Origin: Opisthorchis felineus
Taxonomy: Eukaryota; Platyhelminthes; Trematoda; Opisthorchiida; Opisthorchiidae
Reading direction: 5' to 3'
Assembly (NCBI GenBank): GCA_004794785.1
Contig: SJOL01008415.1
Coordinates: forward strand, 145,164 to 209,163
DNA length: 64,000 nucleotides
The notes under the pieces are model-generated. The model was not told where the DNA came from. It worked only from the letters and a program-made list of their open reading frames with translations, and did no database searches. This document shows positions 26,790 to 40,599 of this stretch, one piece after another. Each line of letters starts with the position of its first letter. Positions within the stretch are counted from its first letter, which is position 1. A program made the position numbers and the translations under genes.

Positions 26790-27095
26790 AACAGTGACCT
26801 AGGAATACTTGAGGTCTTCGTCATCAATCAAAGGTGTGAATTATTATCTTAAAAGCGTTTCGAATAACTATGTAAGACCTCTGCTTGAGTGGGGACTAAA
26901 CATTTGCTAAAACACCGAAGGGTGCGCTTGGCTAATAGAGCAGACAGGGCAGCAGAGGGCTCTCAAACGGTTTTTTTTATCAACATTACATACCTCGAGT
27001 CCGTAAACTCCTTTGTCTTAACGACTTAAAAAAACTGAATTAATCAGACAAAAATGAGTAATACAACGCTAAAGTTCTGAGTTTATTCAGTAACA
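26790..27095 (+). pseudogene. LINE reverse transcriptase C-terminal relic (jockey/CR1-like)
   Basis: In one plus-strand frame starting at 26863 the reading is NNYVRPLLEWG, then AWLIEQTGQQRALKRFF. This is the end of a non-LTR polymerase, where relatives read YVRPHLEY...LERVQRRATK. A run matching LxxLxLxxLxxRR-type text follows in decayed form to about 27095. Three in-frame stops fall within this span, so it is long dead. Upstream of 26790 the similarity fades; downstream there is no clear poly-A or simple-repeat tail. Non-LTR elements copy themselves through target-primed reverse transcription. Confidence 0.72.
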
Positions 27096-29962
27096 AGAGT
27101 GAAACTGTTCGTGATAAGCTTCCATATTTAGAAGCGTTTGATAGCAAAAACCATATGTTAGAAAACAACCCCAATTACACCTACGAGTGAAGGAAAATTT
27201 GCTACTTTATTCATACCAAAGTACTTTACTTGACGTAAGTCAAACATTATGGAATTAACTAATGTAAGTTATCATAAGTGGGTTCGTTCGAAAAAAAGTA
27301 CTTCAGTGTGGCAACCTCTACGGACCACTTATCAAATCCGACGGTTTTGCGGTGACTGGACTTGAACTAACCCATAACTAAAGGAAACTTCGGTTATTAT
27401 TGCGCATTTTTGACCACCTAAACAAACATTTTCTTTGAAAATAAACCAAAAAACCAAATAAGCTTGTCTATACAAATTTCAATGACTTATAAGTTGGTTT
27501 AGAAAAACTGGCTTCTTTTCAGTAGAGATTTTTTCCTGTCATTGAAGTCAATCTACGCTGAAAAGCCGAAAAAGCACTGTAAAGCTGTTTAGTCCTTGGT
27601 GGGGATCTTTAACAGTCCGTATATCACGAAACTCAGAGGGTTCTGAAACCCGCAACCTTCCGAACAGTGGTTGGACATCCAACTGATTTTACCTATTCTT
27701 GACTGATTTAATTTAAGGCCAGCTTGCCCGCATAAAGGGGACAATCCTCTTAAGGTAGAAGTGTTTAAACGTACCAAGAATGCGTACGGTATTGACGAAA
27801 TTAACAAAACCCTCACAGTGCCCGGAGGCACGAAACTTGAAATAACTTCTTCAGACCAGGTCACGTTAGTTCTATTGTAGAAGTAAACTGTCACATATAG
27901 AGAGTACTGTGATGTGAAATTACCCCAAAGATAGTTTTACAGTGCTCTGATTGTCTTAACTACGATTGTCAGCCGGAGCTTTAACGTCAGTGGAATCAGT
28001 TGATCACCAGCTTTCAAAGTACAGTTTGATGGAATAAAATCTTTTGCAGTTTTTTGCACTGTTTTCAGGCAGTGCCATAAAACTAAAGAATAAATTCACT
28101 TACCTTTTGAATGGCGGTTTTTCTTGTCAGAGGAGGCGTGCTTTTTCGGTCTTCGGAAGCGCCCTATAGGTACTGTTCCCTATACCATCCCAGGTTTTCA
28201 TCCGAAACATTTTTTGTCATCAAACGTATTTGAATTGTTCTACAGCATTGACGTACACAATTCAGTTATATCATGGTCTATTAACCACTTATGCACATCA
28301 TCATCAGGCACGGATGAAGTGAGCTGCATGTATGCAGTCTTGTCGCACAGTTGATTCTGAATCCGGCCAGGATGGCAATAAATCCCTTCCAGCTGAAAAG
28401 CAATCAGCTATTTTAAAGTAGAGGCAATTTAATTTTCACGCCATGACGTAATTGTATTTGGACCTGATTAAGTTACCGTTTATTGTGCAACCGGTTGTTC
28501 GTAGTTCCATTCAGTCGTCGTTTTGTTGAGTGAACAAGGCAAGCAGTTCCTTGCTTTTGCATGCCTCTGTACTATTAGTGCAGTCAAAAGCAGCAAGAGT
28601 ATCGGGCTTGTACCGAAATTCACCTTTGAATTACGTTAAAACAACCTACGACAAAAACGATTTGCATTGTGTCGTCTTGCACTTTCTACCTCAGAGATGG
28701 ACAAAACCAACGATGCAGCCTGAAATTGCGTGCGGTGCTAACCGGAGCTAAGTACGCTGAATGAGATATACCATGCAAATTACTTGGCTGTTTCAAAAGT
28801 TATCGTAAAACGGAGACTGAAAATTGTAGGAGAAAACCGGTTGATCAAACTAGCCTTTATCTGTCCGTTAATGAGACTTAATGATTCGAAGGTTTAAAAG
28901 TTGCGAAAAATGGGGGCAAGGTTCTTGGTGGAAGAGATACAAGCCATAAAATATTTTTACGTTTTTGCTGTGTGAAAATATGCAAGCGAGTGGCTTTTAC
29001 ATCTTAAGCAGAAGTAAAAAGTGAAAGTCAGGAAATATCTCTGGACGCAATTTATGAGGATGTACTTTTATGCTGGGGAAAAGCTTCATATGGGTCTGTG
29101 TTGACCACTTTGGCATCTTGGTACTAGTTTACTGTTTAGATCACTCGGCTTTTGATTTTGACATGGTATACGGTTTAAAGTTTTCCAATTTGTTCATTAC
29201 ATGTGACAGAGAGCGTGTAATCAAGCCACTCACAGATGGTCGCCAAGACCTTATTGATTGGCTTTAGGTAAAAGATTTATCAAATCAGTAGTTCCATTTT
29301 TGTATATGTTTTTGCCCTCATTGGTGCGGTTTTGAATTTACAGAACGCTGTCCACATTTTCCAAGTAAACAACACGTTTCAAGTTCAATCCTTCGTCGAT
29401 CTCATCCATGTTATTTACAGAATGCAACGATACTTTCCCACCAGTTGCCATAGTTACCAAAACACGAATGTTTAGGCGCCAGTTTGTGGACATTGTTCAA
29501 TCTTCGTGCCAATGGGCAGTGAGCGAACCGTTTGGATCTTAGGTGTGACTTGAATCGTAGATGGAAACAATGCATTGGAGATTTCTGGCGTTTGATGCCA
29601 GGATCATATAAAGCAAATTAGTAGTTTTCACCGAGATTGACGGCTTTGTGCTGCGATAAATGGAATTTGACTTTAAGTTGTACTCTAATTTTTCTGTTAT
29701 CATGGCCAAATAGATGATGGTTTTTGACACATTTCTAAACAAGTAAAGGTTTTCAACAGTTACGGCAACTCCACTCCGTGTATGTGGATGTGAATTTGCT
29801 TGACGATGCAGGTTGTAGGCAACCTCTGAGGACCGATGTGGCTTAGACGTATGTGCACACGACAGCTCTCAACACTATCTATACTGTGTACATTCCATGG
29901 TCAGAATTGTGGATTAAGCCCACTTTCGGCAATCTAGAAATCTAGTAGGTAGCCCACTGGAT

Positions 29963-30412
29963 TTGCTTACGGTAAAAAGTTTTGTATTGTCCGACTGCTT
30001 GCATTGTTCCACTATCGAGCCAATGCGGTATCAGCTTTGCTCTGCAAACAAATCGAAACCTTCTAAAATTTGGGCATGCTTGTTTGACTGTGGACTGCTT
30101 TCATTCAAGCCCACTACGAATTGTGCAATGGTTCAGAGGTTTCTCCCATGTGTTTCAAAAGGGCTTGGCGTTGATAGTTCGTCGGCAATGTCGTCTACCG
30201 TTTTTGTCTGTCGGTTATTCTGTCGAAAGCCGTCTATCAACGACTTCCGTGCATGGGAAAGGCGCAGAATGAATCCCTTTGTACGCAAAAGCGCCCAACT
30301 CTATCATTCAGCCTCCCTCCAACCAGTTGCGATTACACGACGGCCGCCTTTTTCACGTGACAGTGTCGCTCTGGTCAAATGCAAATTTCTGACTTTCTTC
30401 TACATTGAGTGA
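29963..30412 (+). other. Open reading frame, unrecognised (149 codons)
   Basis: A 149-codon plus-strand frame is rich in Ser, Cys, Phe and Leu, overlapped by a 96-codon frame in another phase. No domain, signal peptide or splice partner is recognised. Two overlapping open phases suggest locally low stop density, not selection for one protein. Confidence 0.12.
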
Positions 30413-31478
30413 ATGTTTTACGGTTTCTGTTCACCTGATAGTACAGCCAGATGATGGTTTTTTGTAACATCTTTATTTATAGGCGGTAAAATTTATTGTG
30501 CAACGCCCTGCGCGTGGTATTGCTCAAAGGACAGGAATATCCAAAAGCGTGATTGCCCACTATCAAATGACAGGAACATTAGTCACCCTGCATCCTGTGA
30601 TTGAAAATCATATATTTTTCACAGCTATACTCTGCAAGTATATTTCATCTATACACTGGCTCATTAATCAAAACACAAAGTTACGCCGTCTCTTAGAATA
30701 GTTAAAACGGATGTCGCTATTGGGAACAATCAACCCCAGATTGGATGCTTCTTATATTTAGCCAAAACTTACGTCAGGTGGAATCATCTACGGAGGCAAA
30801 TCAATCTAGTTGTGAGGAAAAATTAAGCACTCTTTAACGAATGTATACAAGTACTGTGAATAAGTTAGTCCTATTCGGGTAAGTAATAAAAGTTCGGTTG
30901 CGCTGTTTAGACCAACTGGATGAGCAAATAAGAAGCGCTGAATGACATCCTAGACTGTGAGTTATACGAATCCTTTGGTATGCCGCACGTCACTAGGGCT
31001 AGACAGATGATGGTTTATTAACACAACATACTACCCTGGTTTACGGGTATACCGTCTTCATATACACAACTGCAAACACAGTAGACGTACCGGAGCACCA
31101 AGTGAATAGAAAAATAAAAGTCTACACTCGTAGAACGGCCCGTAGTGAACGGAGAAGCCGTAAAACACTTAACCGGCGTGATTTGGGATTTGGGACAAAA
31201 CAGTTGGGTAAATTAATGCAAAATGCCCAATGAAACCAGCTCTTTCAGTAAACCCATAATGTTACTTGTCATTCCAACAGAAATAAAAGGAAGTTCGGAT
31301 TTTTCTGACAGTCACTTTTTCTACCCAGGAAAACCGAACAAATATATTGGCGGAACATTGGTAGTCCTATAATCCTCCCGCGTAATGTAGTTTTGATGTT
31401 ATCAGTAAACCGGTCAAATACCCAACTGTGAAAAGAACACACAATTGGAATTTAAAACAAAAGACAGCTAGCTGCTAA

Positions 31479-31670
<192 letters not shown>

Positions 31671-34574
31671 TGAAGGCTCCTTCTGTGAAATTTCACTGTT
31701 AAATGCGCGTCACCTTGATGCTGAAAATGAAATGAATTTCCTCGACAAAGTGTGAATGCTGATCAAATTGTAGGGGGCCCGTTCCTACACGAGAGCAAAA
31801 GCAAACTAAAACACTCGTACACATTTTTCCTCTGCAACAAGGGTTACTGGATGAAGAAAGTCCCGGAAATAATTGTAAGAGATGTTCTACTATGAGGAAC
31901 CTTAAGACCGTCTGTGCATGAAGATTTTAGTGCGGTCAATAAAAAACTTCTCCACCCATCTGCTAAATTGACTGTGCATGCAACTGTTTTACTACTTAGG
32001 TTACTTTACAAGGGTTTATCTCTTGTCTGAGTATTAGTTCAGATCACAGACCAGTGGTTCACATCAAAATCAAAACAGCGTAGGTCGATTTTGATTTGGA
32101 CGAAATCCACTAAAGATGTATATTGCAAGGTGACCAACGCTGTTTTAACCAGGTTTCAATTTCTCTGATAATTCAGCGGCACCATCCTGCGCATGGTGGA
32201 TAGGTTAGTAAACACTTTGTGCCCTTTGCTTTCAATTTGCATAACACGGACACAAACGACTGTCAACGTCGTAATTAGCAAAACAAGAAGAATAAGGAAT
32301 GTCTTAGATTCATCAAAGATATCTCTGTTCAAACGCCTCGAGTTTCCGAAGGCTGTTTCCTCAAATTAACCAAATTTCACGAGCATGACTACGCACAGGT
32401 TGGGCGGTCGCCCTCTGTATGTGAGGCGTTATGTTGAAGTTGATTTCCAATCATTTTCATGTTACATTGTCTAAATTCAGACATTTGTTCTGGTGCTATC
32501 AATTAAGAACCGAACTCCCTTTTAGTCTCCAAACAGAAAGGACGTCACTTGGGCGGATCTTTCCCCAGTGATACTTCTAGAAGCGTCTTAAATAACTTGT
32601 CCCCCTTGATCGCTTCCAGACCAAACGAGCAATACGCAATAACCGATTAATTTAATAACCCTGTGCAGCTCTGCTTGGTTAATACAAAACACTTCAGCCT
32701 AATTTGTGCAGTAGGAGCCTGTGATCCATTTGGCTGAGGTGAGTTGAGTGCTTGACTAAACGTTTGAGGTATACTGTAAGTCACAAAATAAAATAGCATC
32801 AATGGCTACAAACGACCTTGGGATGCATTAAATCCTATGTCACTTGTGCATCCACAGATGTAAATGTGAGCTTTTTATATCAGGTATTAGGCTTTAGAGA
32901 GCCATTAGGGCCCTAGGTATATCGTTAACTTCCATAATAAACCTCAGAAATATTCCTCTACCTAATCAGCTGCTTTTTGAAAAGTTTGAGCAGTAGGTTA
33001 TATTTGGTTAGTGGAAATTAGTCAGACGTCCGTAAATACCCCACAGCGTAAATGCATAGCCCGGGCTGAAATCCTTTTTTTCCAACCCTCTGAATCTTCT
33101 CTGATAACATAGATATTGAGCAAAAAATGGGTCGCAACGCATCCACTCGTTTGCTTATACCGTCCGGCCACATGTCTTAGTGAAGGCAAACGATACCCAC
33201 AGGTGCGTTCTAGTATACTACATATCAAGGGCAACATTTCGTGTACAGGTCCAGTGATTTCTGGTAATCCTATCGTGTATACCCCGCCAAGAGTAATCCA
33301 AATCAATGGCTAGTTTTGGTCCTGGGCCTTACGATTGTTTCTGTCACAGTTTTCTCTTCTTCAACTCAAGAGCCCACAGTCTACAGTGATTGTCTTTTAA
33401 CTGAGATTGGGTCTCGGAGCATAGATGAAAGGTTGTGCACATCATTAGAAACAACCGCTGGCTTTTCACACGATCCGATATCTGTTCATCCTGGATTCTG
33501 TTTCTGATCTAAGGCCTAATGGACTGGAGAACCCAAGTGTGCTCACTAGAATTTGAAGCCACTTTACGGTTAGCAGCATTTTGTACGACCTTTTCTTGTG
33601 CAGTCAACATCATGACGCCACAAAATGCGGAACTGTAGTGTGATGAAAACATACCCGCGACAGACCTTCTTGAAATATCTGATAGTTTCGATAGATAACC
33701 AATCTTTAGAACGATGCAAGCTGTCATTTGCGTCGTAGTGGTAGCCGCTGCCCTGTTTTTTTAAAGACAGCACCGGAACTATTGACGGATTGTCTTTAGG
33801 ACTAGATGAACGCTGACCTGATAAAAATAGCAGGTGGGAGGATTAGTGGTGTGTGATAGATCAACTGTACAAAGAATCATGTCGCTGATCGCCTTCTAAT
33901 GCACCAGAAACGTACTCTTTTATAATTTTTTGGGTTTCTCGTAAAATTGAAAAATACGAAAACCGCCACTACAGTGACGACTGTTCTGAGCAAATTTAGT
34001 CCGGTTATGGGGTAGACTCGGCACCACAATCACAACACTAACTAAAATTACGGATGGATTAGGCATTTTGTCTGGTTTCGTCATTTACACAGAGCATTCT
34101 CACCACGAACTTCCAGACCGTTACGTGTGGTTGCGATGCGATCTCGTCAGGGATGAATGACAGCCAGTTTACAATGAACCAGACAAAAACTTCATCAGAA
34201 GCTAGAGTCAGCTAAGTTGAAAGATTTATGGTCTTGAGTTTGTAGAGACGGAAGTACCGAAAAACTTGTTAGTCTGAGTGTTAGTCGTTTGAGAATGCAT
34301 TGAAAAATTGATTGTTGTTATCAGCGGACAATGTTGTTTAGAAAATGTTTGTGGATGAAACCTATTTAAACAACCTTGGCTTTGCACTAGAAAGTTTTTG
34401 CTCTGTAACATCGTATCACTGGAGACATGGTAAGAGCTGCATATTGCTCATCCGTTAATTTAAATTTGGCGCGGCACTTTCACTGAAAGCATGATATAAC
34501 ACAGCTGAAGAAAAGCGAGATCACCCATAAATTCAAGTCAGCCGATAACAGAATAAAGTATGGTCGTTCAACAA

Positions 34575-34950
34575 AACTTTGGATGGAGATAGCTCGCTGA
34601 ATTACGTCAGAGTTTGATGTGCCTCAGGGACCATCCTATCAATTGCCCTTTTACAACTAACACAGAGTGTTTGCATGTTGATGATGCAATGACGTAAAAT
34701 ATGCCGATGATACCGTCGTTATCAGAACCTATTCTACAGCCGCCGATTCTAGACAGTTCTAGCAAGATATTCATGCCTCCTTCCATTGATCTCAAAGAAT
34801 TTTCTTCAATGTAAATTCAGGCATGCGCCTAGAGATTGTGCTTACATCTCGGCATGGCAGAAATCCGGATGGGCCGCAACCACCGTTCTCCTCAACACTC
34901 ACCAACAGTTGCCCTGTAGCGTCAGAGAAATGTGTTGATTATCGCAACGT
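34575..34950 (+). pseudogene. LINE reverse transcriptase palm-domain relic
   Basis: The reading VPQG then (after a one-base shift) TILS-ALL at about 34619-34650 matches the conserved GVPQGxxLSPLLF block of non-LTR reverse transcriptases. About 50 bases on, VKYADDTVVI contains the catalytic Tyr-Ala-Asp-Asp box (codons 34700-34711). It is followed by QDIHASFH-SQRIFFNVN, which fits the WxxxxxLxxNxxKT region after the box. At least one frameshift and several stops are present. This could be the same family as the 26.8 kb relic, since both are plus strand, but the two cover different parts of the enzyme so that cannot be tested here. Confidence 0.78.
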
Positions 34951-36730
34951 TTAGTTATCCTGTGGTCTATCATGATAGGAGTAAGTAGGAAGCGCATAAC
35001 TAAAGGTTAGGCGACTATGCCTTTTCATCAGATGGTTGACTGGTCTATGCTTTCTCCTTCTGTATTCAAATATTTCATTCTCCCCACTGCTGTGCTCGTA
35101 ATACGATATGGATCATCTGTGGTTTTATGTAGACTGTTGGAAGTTGATTTCATTTTCACCAGACGCTTTCCTCCCCCGCCAATCTACATTCTCACTTCCT
35201 CAGTTCTGCAGTGATATAGCAGAACGTGTTTAGGTCTTTGAGAGGCGTTCCTTCATGATTCTTTCTATCCTTTACATACTGAACTAGAAAAACGTCCCCC
35301 AAGTGTTCCTTAAGGAATAACAGCACACACTGGATCACAAGAAATTACATAGTCCGGACTCAAAACTTTGCCTTTGGTATTTAGATGTGGAAATTTAGAC
35401 ATTACTATTTGTACGCACCGGCTCGGCTTAAATGTAGACATGTGATCGAGACCCAACTTGGACACTTTTACACATATTTGTTCTACAAGTCCGTTGAGAG
35501 GGTTTGTCTGGAAATTTACCAACAAGGATAGATAAAGGTAATTTCCTATCTTGCATATTAGTTTGCCTTCCATTTTTAAGAAAAAGTAGCATATTTGATC
35601 AAACCCGGATCGTCTAGACATAAGTTCTCTCATAATTTGATGTGTTTTGCTAAGTCATCAGGCACTCACCTTTACATTGACTTAAGGACGGGGCTTTGGC
35701 TTGGATTAAGGTTCAGAAGTGAAAGGATTTGACCGTGACCTGCAGCACTGACCCATAGCACCCTTAAGGCCGGTCAAAACTGCTCTGCTGTACGATGGAT
35801 TCCACTAATTGGGTAGTTCAACGTTTTACTATAGGTTTAAAACTCCTTTAATCCCACATATTTGGTGAATATTTTCAGGTCCGTTTGCTCCGCGGTTTTG
35901 TCACTGCATAATTTCTGAGTATTGTTTAGATTTTCCAGACATCTCCCATGGTGCTGAGTTTTAGAAAAACTGCCTAGTGCCAGTGTTTGGACGCACTGAG
36001 TGACATCTACTGCTGTTTCAATGATGCGGCTTTGTTTCATCTTATTGTTGAGAAATATAGGTCATTTTCGGGGTCTTTTTTAAAATATCCATTATTCGTT
36101 CCAGTAATCGTATTCATCCTCAAAACTTTTATTAGGTCCTATTAATGTGTCATACAATAAATGTCATATTAATCATTGAATTCATCCTTTTCCTTACGCA
36201 CCGTCTGCACACATGTACGTGAAAATTGAAAAAGTGATCCATTTTCGTGTAATTGCAAAGACTATACTAAAACTATTTTGCAAAGAAAAAATATGCACTC
36301 TAATGTGTACTATAAGTAGGTGTAGCCATCGCCCCTCTTATTCAGTCACATTGTTCTCAGGATGTGTTAGTTTGTTAGTAGCGTCTTCAATCGACTTCAC
36401 ATCCTGAAACCAAACAAATACAAATCCATGCCCCAGGTTTGAACAGATAATGGCATCACACGAAAAGCCTTAAATTTATCGTTACAGAAAGCTAATTGCA
36501 GCATATTAGGAGCTGTGCTCAAATGGACTGCCTAGAAGCAAATCACTGGCCAAAAACGACAAGCCTTATTTACGGTCTATACTTTACTTACCGGTTGCTG
36601 CCCACTACAACCTCTAAATTTCTCGCATTGTCTGTCCTGTAAATGGGTCACTTGGTTTGCTCTGTTGTTGTGTTGAAAATACTGGCAAAACGAGAACAAT
36701 TTGTGTAATTTTAGGGTAGATTGAATCTTA

Positions 36731-36814
36731 GCGAAATACACTGGTTTGCAAACAAATTTGGTTTTTCGAGAGACTCACCTGGAACCCAGCTGAATCTCTC
36801 GTTTGTGGTGTTTC
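36731..36814 (+). repeat. 84-base dispersed repeat, copy 1
   Basis: This block matches 40433-40516 base for base except for six substitutions and no indels (78 of 84 identical). Within it, 36769-36799 can fold into a hairpin (AGAGACTCA/TGAATCTCT with one mismatch, then a CTGG/CCAG inner stem). One plus-strand frame is open through both copies and reads NKFGF-RDSPGTQLNLSFV. No flanking duplication is visible at this copy. The family is not identified with certainty. Confidence 0.9.
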
Positions 36815-39800
36815 CACATAGTGCTTGCCAAATCAAAAGGCTTTCACAAAAATGGCTTCCTCTAAAGTGACAGGGAATGCGTGTTATATCCTGACCAGAA
36901 TAAAACGGTACACTTGACATGATCACGAAGATTTCTCATCAAAGTTTAGTGAAAGACAAAGGCAAGGGCCTATATGCTGAGTGAATAAAACAGATTTCGG
37001 TAAAAAGCAGTTGAATAGTAATAGTAAAAAATTCCGAAAATTCGGCTTTTTATTGATGTTTGATGGCATATCGAAGATCAGTGTCTAAGGATTTGCGAAA
37101 CTTGTCGAACCTGCCTCACGTCAACTGTGCACCTTTATCAGGAGAAATTTGGGCCACCAAACAGTGAAAATACGTGTTTCAGAGCTGGACTCATTTAGAC
37201 ATCTGAATTAGTACCTAATGTAGTACTATCCCTCCATTTAAAAACTTCATTCGCAAAGATAAAAGTGCCTTTCATGAGGTAAGTTAGAGAAATCGACATG
37301 ATTTCTGCTGCATGATACGCGCACAGTTAGTCACAAACACAATTTACTGTGACATTTGCAGCACGGCAAAGTTTTCAAAATTTCTAATCGGATTTTCGAT
37401 ATTTTTGTGTGTGGTATGCCTGGAAGTGAACAGTGGTCTTTATACTTGTGGTGCCTGAATGAGCGAAGTGCATTTGCAGTCGGAATAAGCTTGAAAGCAA
37501 CCTGTTTATCAGAAACCTGGCAGCCATCAAAAAGTACGAGAGCGTCACTACAAAATCAAACTGTTTCCTGCCCTCGGGATCCTGCGGCCATCCATTAAAA
37601 GCCTAAAGCATAACTGTTTTGAGACGTAGACGATGGACCGATAAGTTGCAGTCTGTTCAAAAATAAACGTGGTGAACATTTTCATCGGACTCCGTAGATG
37701 AGGATACTGGGTATTCTTTGGAATAGCTATTAGTCCTGTAAATGATTGATCTCAGTTGTGCACCAGTTGAGATGCACAGAGACACGAGCTTGAAGTAGAA
37801 TCAGAATAGCCCAAGGTTGCCGCTTGTTTGCAGTTCACTGAAATACACTTTCTTTAGGCAAAAATGATAGTCTGTACGCAGGAAACGTTTTTCGGCGTAA
37901 TATTTCTTGTTTTTTTCGGCAAAGACTGGGGCTGGTACTTCTTCCCAGGCCTTGCTACAATTTTTATTTTGTACTTAAGGAAGCAAAGGTGGCATGACAA
38001 ACTATTTTGGCCATCCATCTGGCGCCCGCTGCTGGGGTACTGTATCGGGGGGTTTTTCAGAAGAGTCAGCAGTTTGTAACTTATTAGTTCAGTGAAAAGC
38101 CAGCCGTCAAAAAAGCTCTAGGGGCAATGAATGCTGCTTGACAGGACAAGCTTGTTATACGCTGCTTGGTGGAAAAGGGCTAGTACGAAGCCGATACCGG
38201 ATAGTAACTTGTTACAAGTGAAAAATCCTTAGTGTGTATTATTTGCTAGCAGTTCGCGATTGCTTTCTGCACCTGATAATTTCGTCTTCTGAGAAATTCC
38301 AATTCCATTTAACTCAGAAACAAGGTCTCGCTGAACTGGTAATGGGCACTGATGTGTCTGTGACTTTTCGTTTACTCCTGCCCTGAAGTCACCACAAACT
38401 TGTGCTCAGCCACTTAACCTCCAAGCTGCAACTGTTGGTGCTGGCAAAGCTGAACAACTGCTAAGCAATTTAGCTTGGTCATTATGTGTCCGGTCGTAAA
38501 TACCAGGCAGAACACAGGTGACTGGTTTGGTCAACAAAATGTTGTACGTCGTTGTGCGCCACTCTACACTAAAGCCCTCATACATTGCTTCCATCAGTTG
38601 AACATTTCAGCGTTCATTTTCAAGAAAATTATTAGCACATTAGAGTTGGCCGCTTAGTGTTACAGCTGGTAGAGCTGGTACTGTGAGGATGTGTTGGTGT
38701 TCCATCCAATCACTATGGGGAAAATTAAGAAATAAACATACAGAGAGGCAAAAAGCCTCGAAACCAACATTACCAAGAAGTGTAAACTGGCAGTAAAAGA
38801 TATCGGTTCAATGTGTCGTTTTTCATACATATATTAGAAAATTCTTGAACTCTCACAGTATACAGGACATCCCCACTTATAGGCTGTAAATTGTGCAGCT
38901 ATCTATGGAAAGTTTAAGGCCAGCTAACTTGCTGGATCATATACTTTTTTGAGCAATCAAAAAACATCTCCATAACTTAGATGATTACTCTTAAATCTGT
39001 GTTTCGTCGAAGGTTTGTGTCCATGATTATTAGAGATCTTAGGTCTAGTTTATAAAAACAGATGCGTGGTCGGTCAGAATGGTCCGGAGGAGGCATGGTT
39101 TGTCTCCAAATAGGGGTTGCAAACGGGTCGGGGAAAGCAGCTGTCGGATCGTCTTTCGCTAACTTCCGTTTTGCGTCACGTGAGCAGATCAACCGATTGC
39201 TTGCTGTTTATATCATGTATGCCTGACACTTTTGTTTCAGGAAACTACTCGTTTTTCTCTAGCAGTTATCCTTGAATAAATCCGCTTTTAAGGTGCCTCC
39301 GAAAGGAGATGAAAAATTGCACCGACGAGTGCAGTTTTTTGTGGCGAAGGTTCATAGTGGATCTTTTAAATGGGGCATGGCAGCTTCCCAGCAGAACAGA
39401 AAATCGATTTTGATCTTACTTTCCAAGGAAATGCTTTACATCCATTCTAAGTACCAAATTACATTTGCGCAGCGTCTTCTATTTGATCCGTTCTTTCCAT
39501 TTGAACTGTCCACAGTCTCATTTCTGCTCCGTTCATTTTACAGAGCACTTGGTTAGACCTATATCACAGTTTTACTTTGCATATCTCTAAATTTTAGCTT
39601 TTTCCAACCCATTTATTTTTACCTAGGAATTGTTTACTGTTTCTCATTCCCGGAGAATCGAACAGCACAAACAACACATTATTCTATTCTAGTTTACGAT
39701 AACTGAGTCGAATTCTGTTTGCAAAAAACAGCTTGCCCTGTGAACACTAGCCCACCCACATCCACAGCCCTCAGTTTGCAGACCTAACACCGAATTCAGC

Positions 39801-40418
39801 TTGATTGAAACTGAATAGTCTACTCATCACTTGTTTCAAGTAAAGTAAATTTTAGCGGTTTTTAAGCAACTAATTTACAGATACTATTTATGGTCATATC
39901 AGCATTATGCCGCTACTGTACCATAATCGCTGGGTTGTGGTTGCTCTTATTTTTGCATCCTTATGTTAAAAGCTTATTGGCACAATAATTTATCTTGTGT
40001 AGGGTGACTATCGTAGAAAACTTCGAATTTTAAGTATGATTTTGCATCATGTCGCACATGGAACGGGTCCAAATGATTCCGAGTGCGCCTGGTTTTTTAC
40101 TAGGTACAAGTTGCCTTAAGGTTTAACAACGGTATTCAATTAAGCGCATTGATTTTACGTTCTGAGTGTGCACCTATAGGAGGCAAACTTATGTTCACTT
40201 TACCGGTCGTTGCAAAAATTCTCATGTATTTCATTTATTTCTAGCTTATATAATATTCGTCAAATGACTGATGCTTTAGAGCCAATAATCTGGTACAAAT
40301 TTTGGTACAAACTAAAAAACGGTCACATCGGCGGGTGTTTATATTACCCGTTAAAAGTAAACATTTTCTTTCTTAATAATGTATGGTTCTTTTCAGCATG
40401 CTTTCTTACATATGATAA

Positions 40419-40529
40419 CAATAGTTTATTTAGCGAAATACACTCATTCGCAAACAAATTTGGTTTTGCAAGAGACTCACCTGGAACCCAGCTGAATCTC
40501 TCGTTTGTGATGTTTCAATAGTTTATTTA
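40419..40529 (+). repeat. 84-base dispersed repeat, copy 2, with 14-base target-site duplication
   Basis: The core (40433-40515) is flanked by the exact 14-base duplication CAATAGTTTATTTA at 40419-40432 and 40516-40529, the mark of an insertion event. It has no poly-A or simple tail at its 3' edge. The same internal hairpin is present at 40471-40501. The match to copy 1 at 36731 begins within a few bases of the duplication on both sides, so the whole insert is the repeat unit. Confidence 0.85.
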
Positions 40530-40599
40530 ATTACATAATTTTTCGCGAAACCCTTTGAGGGTGACAAAAAAGCTGTATATTTTTACTCTTTGTATTTAC

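Noticed and set aside
32060..32105. AAATCAAAA / TTTTGATTT inverted repeat
   Set aside because: Nine AT-rich pairs are expected often by chance in this composition.
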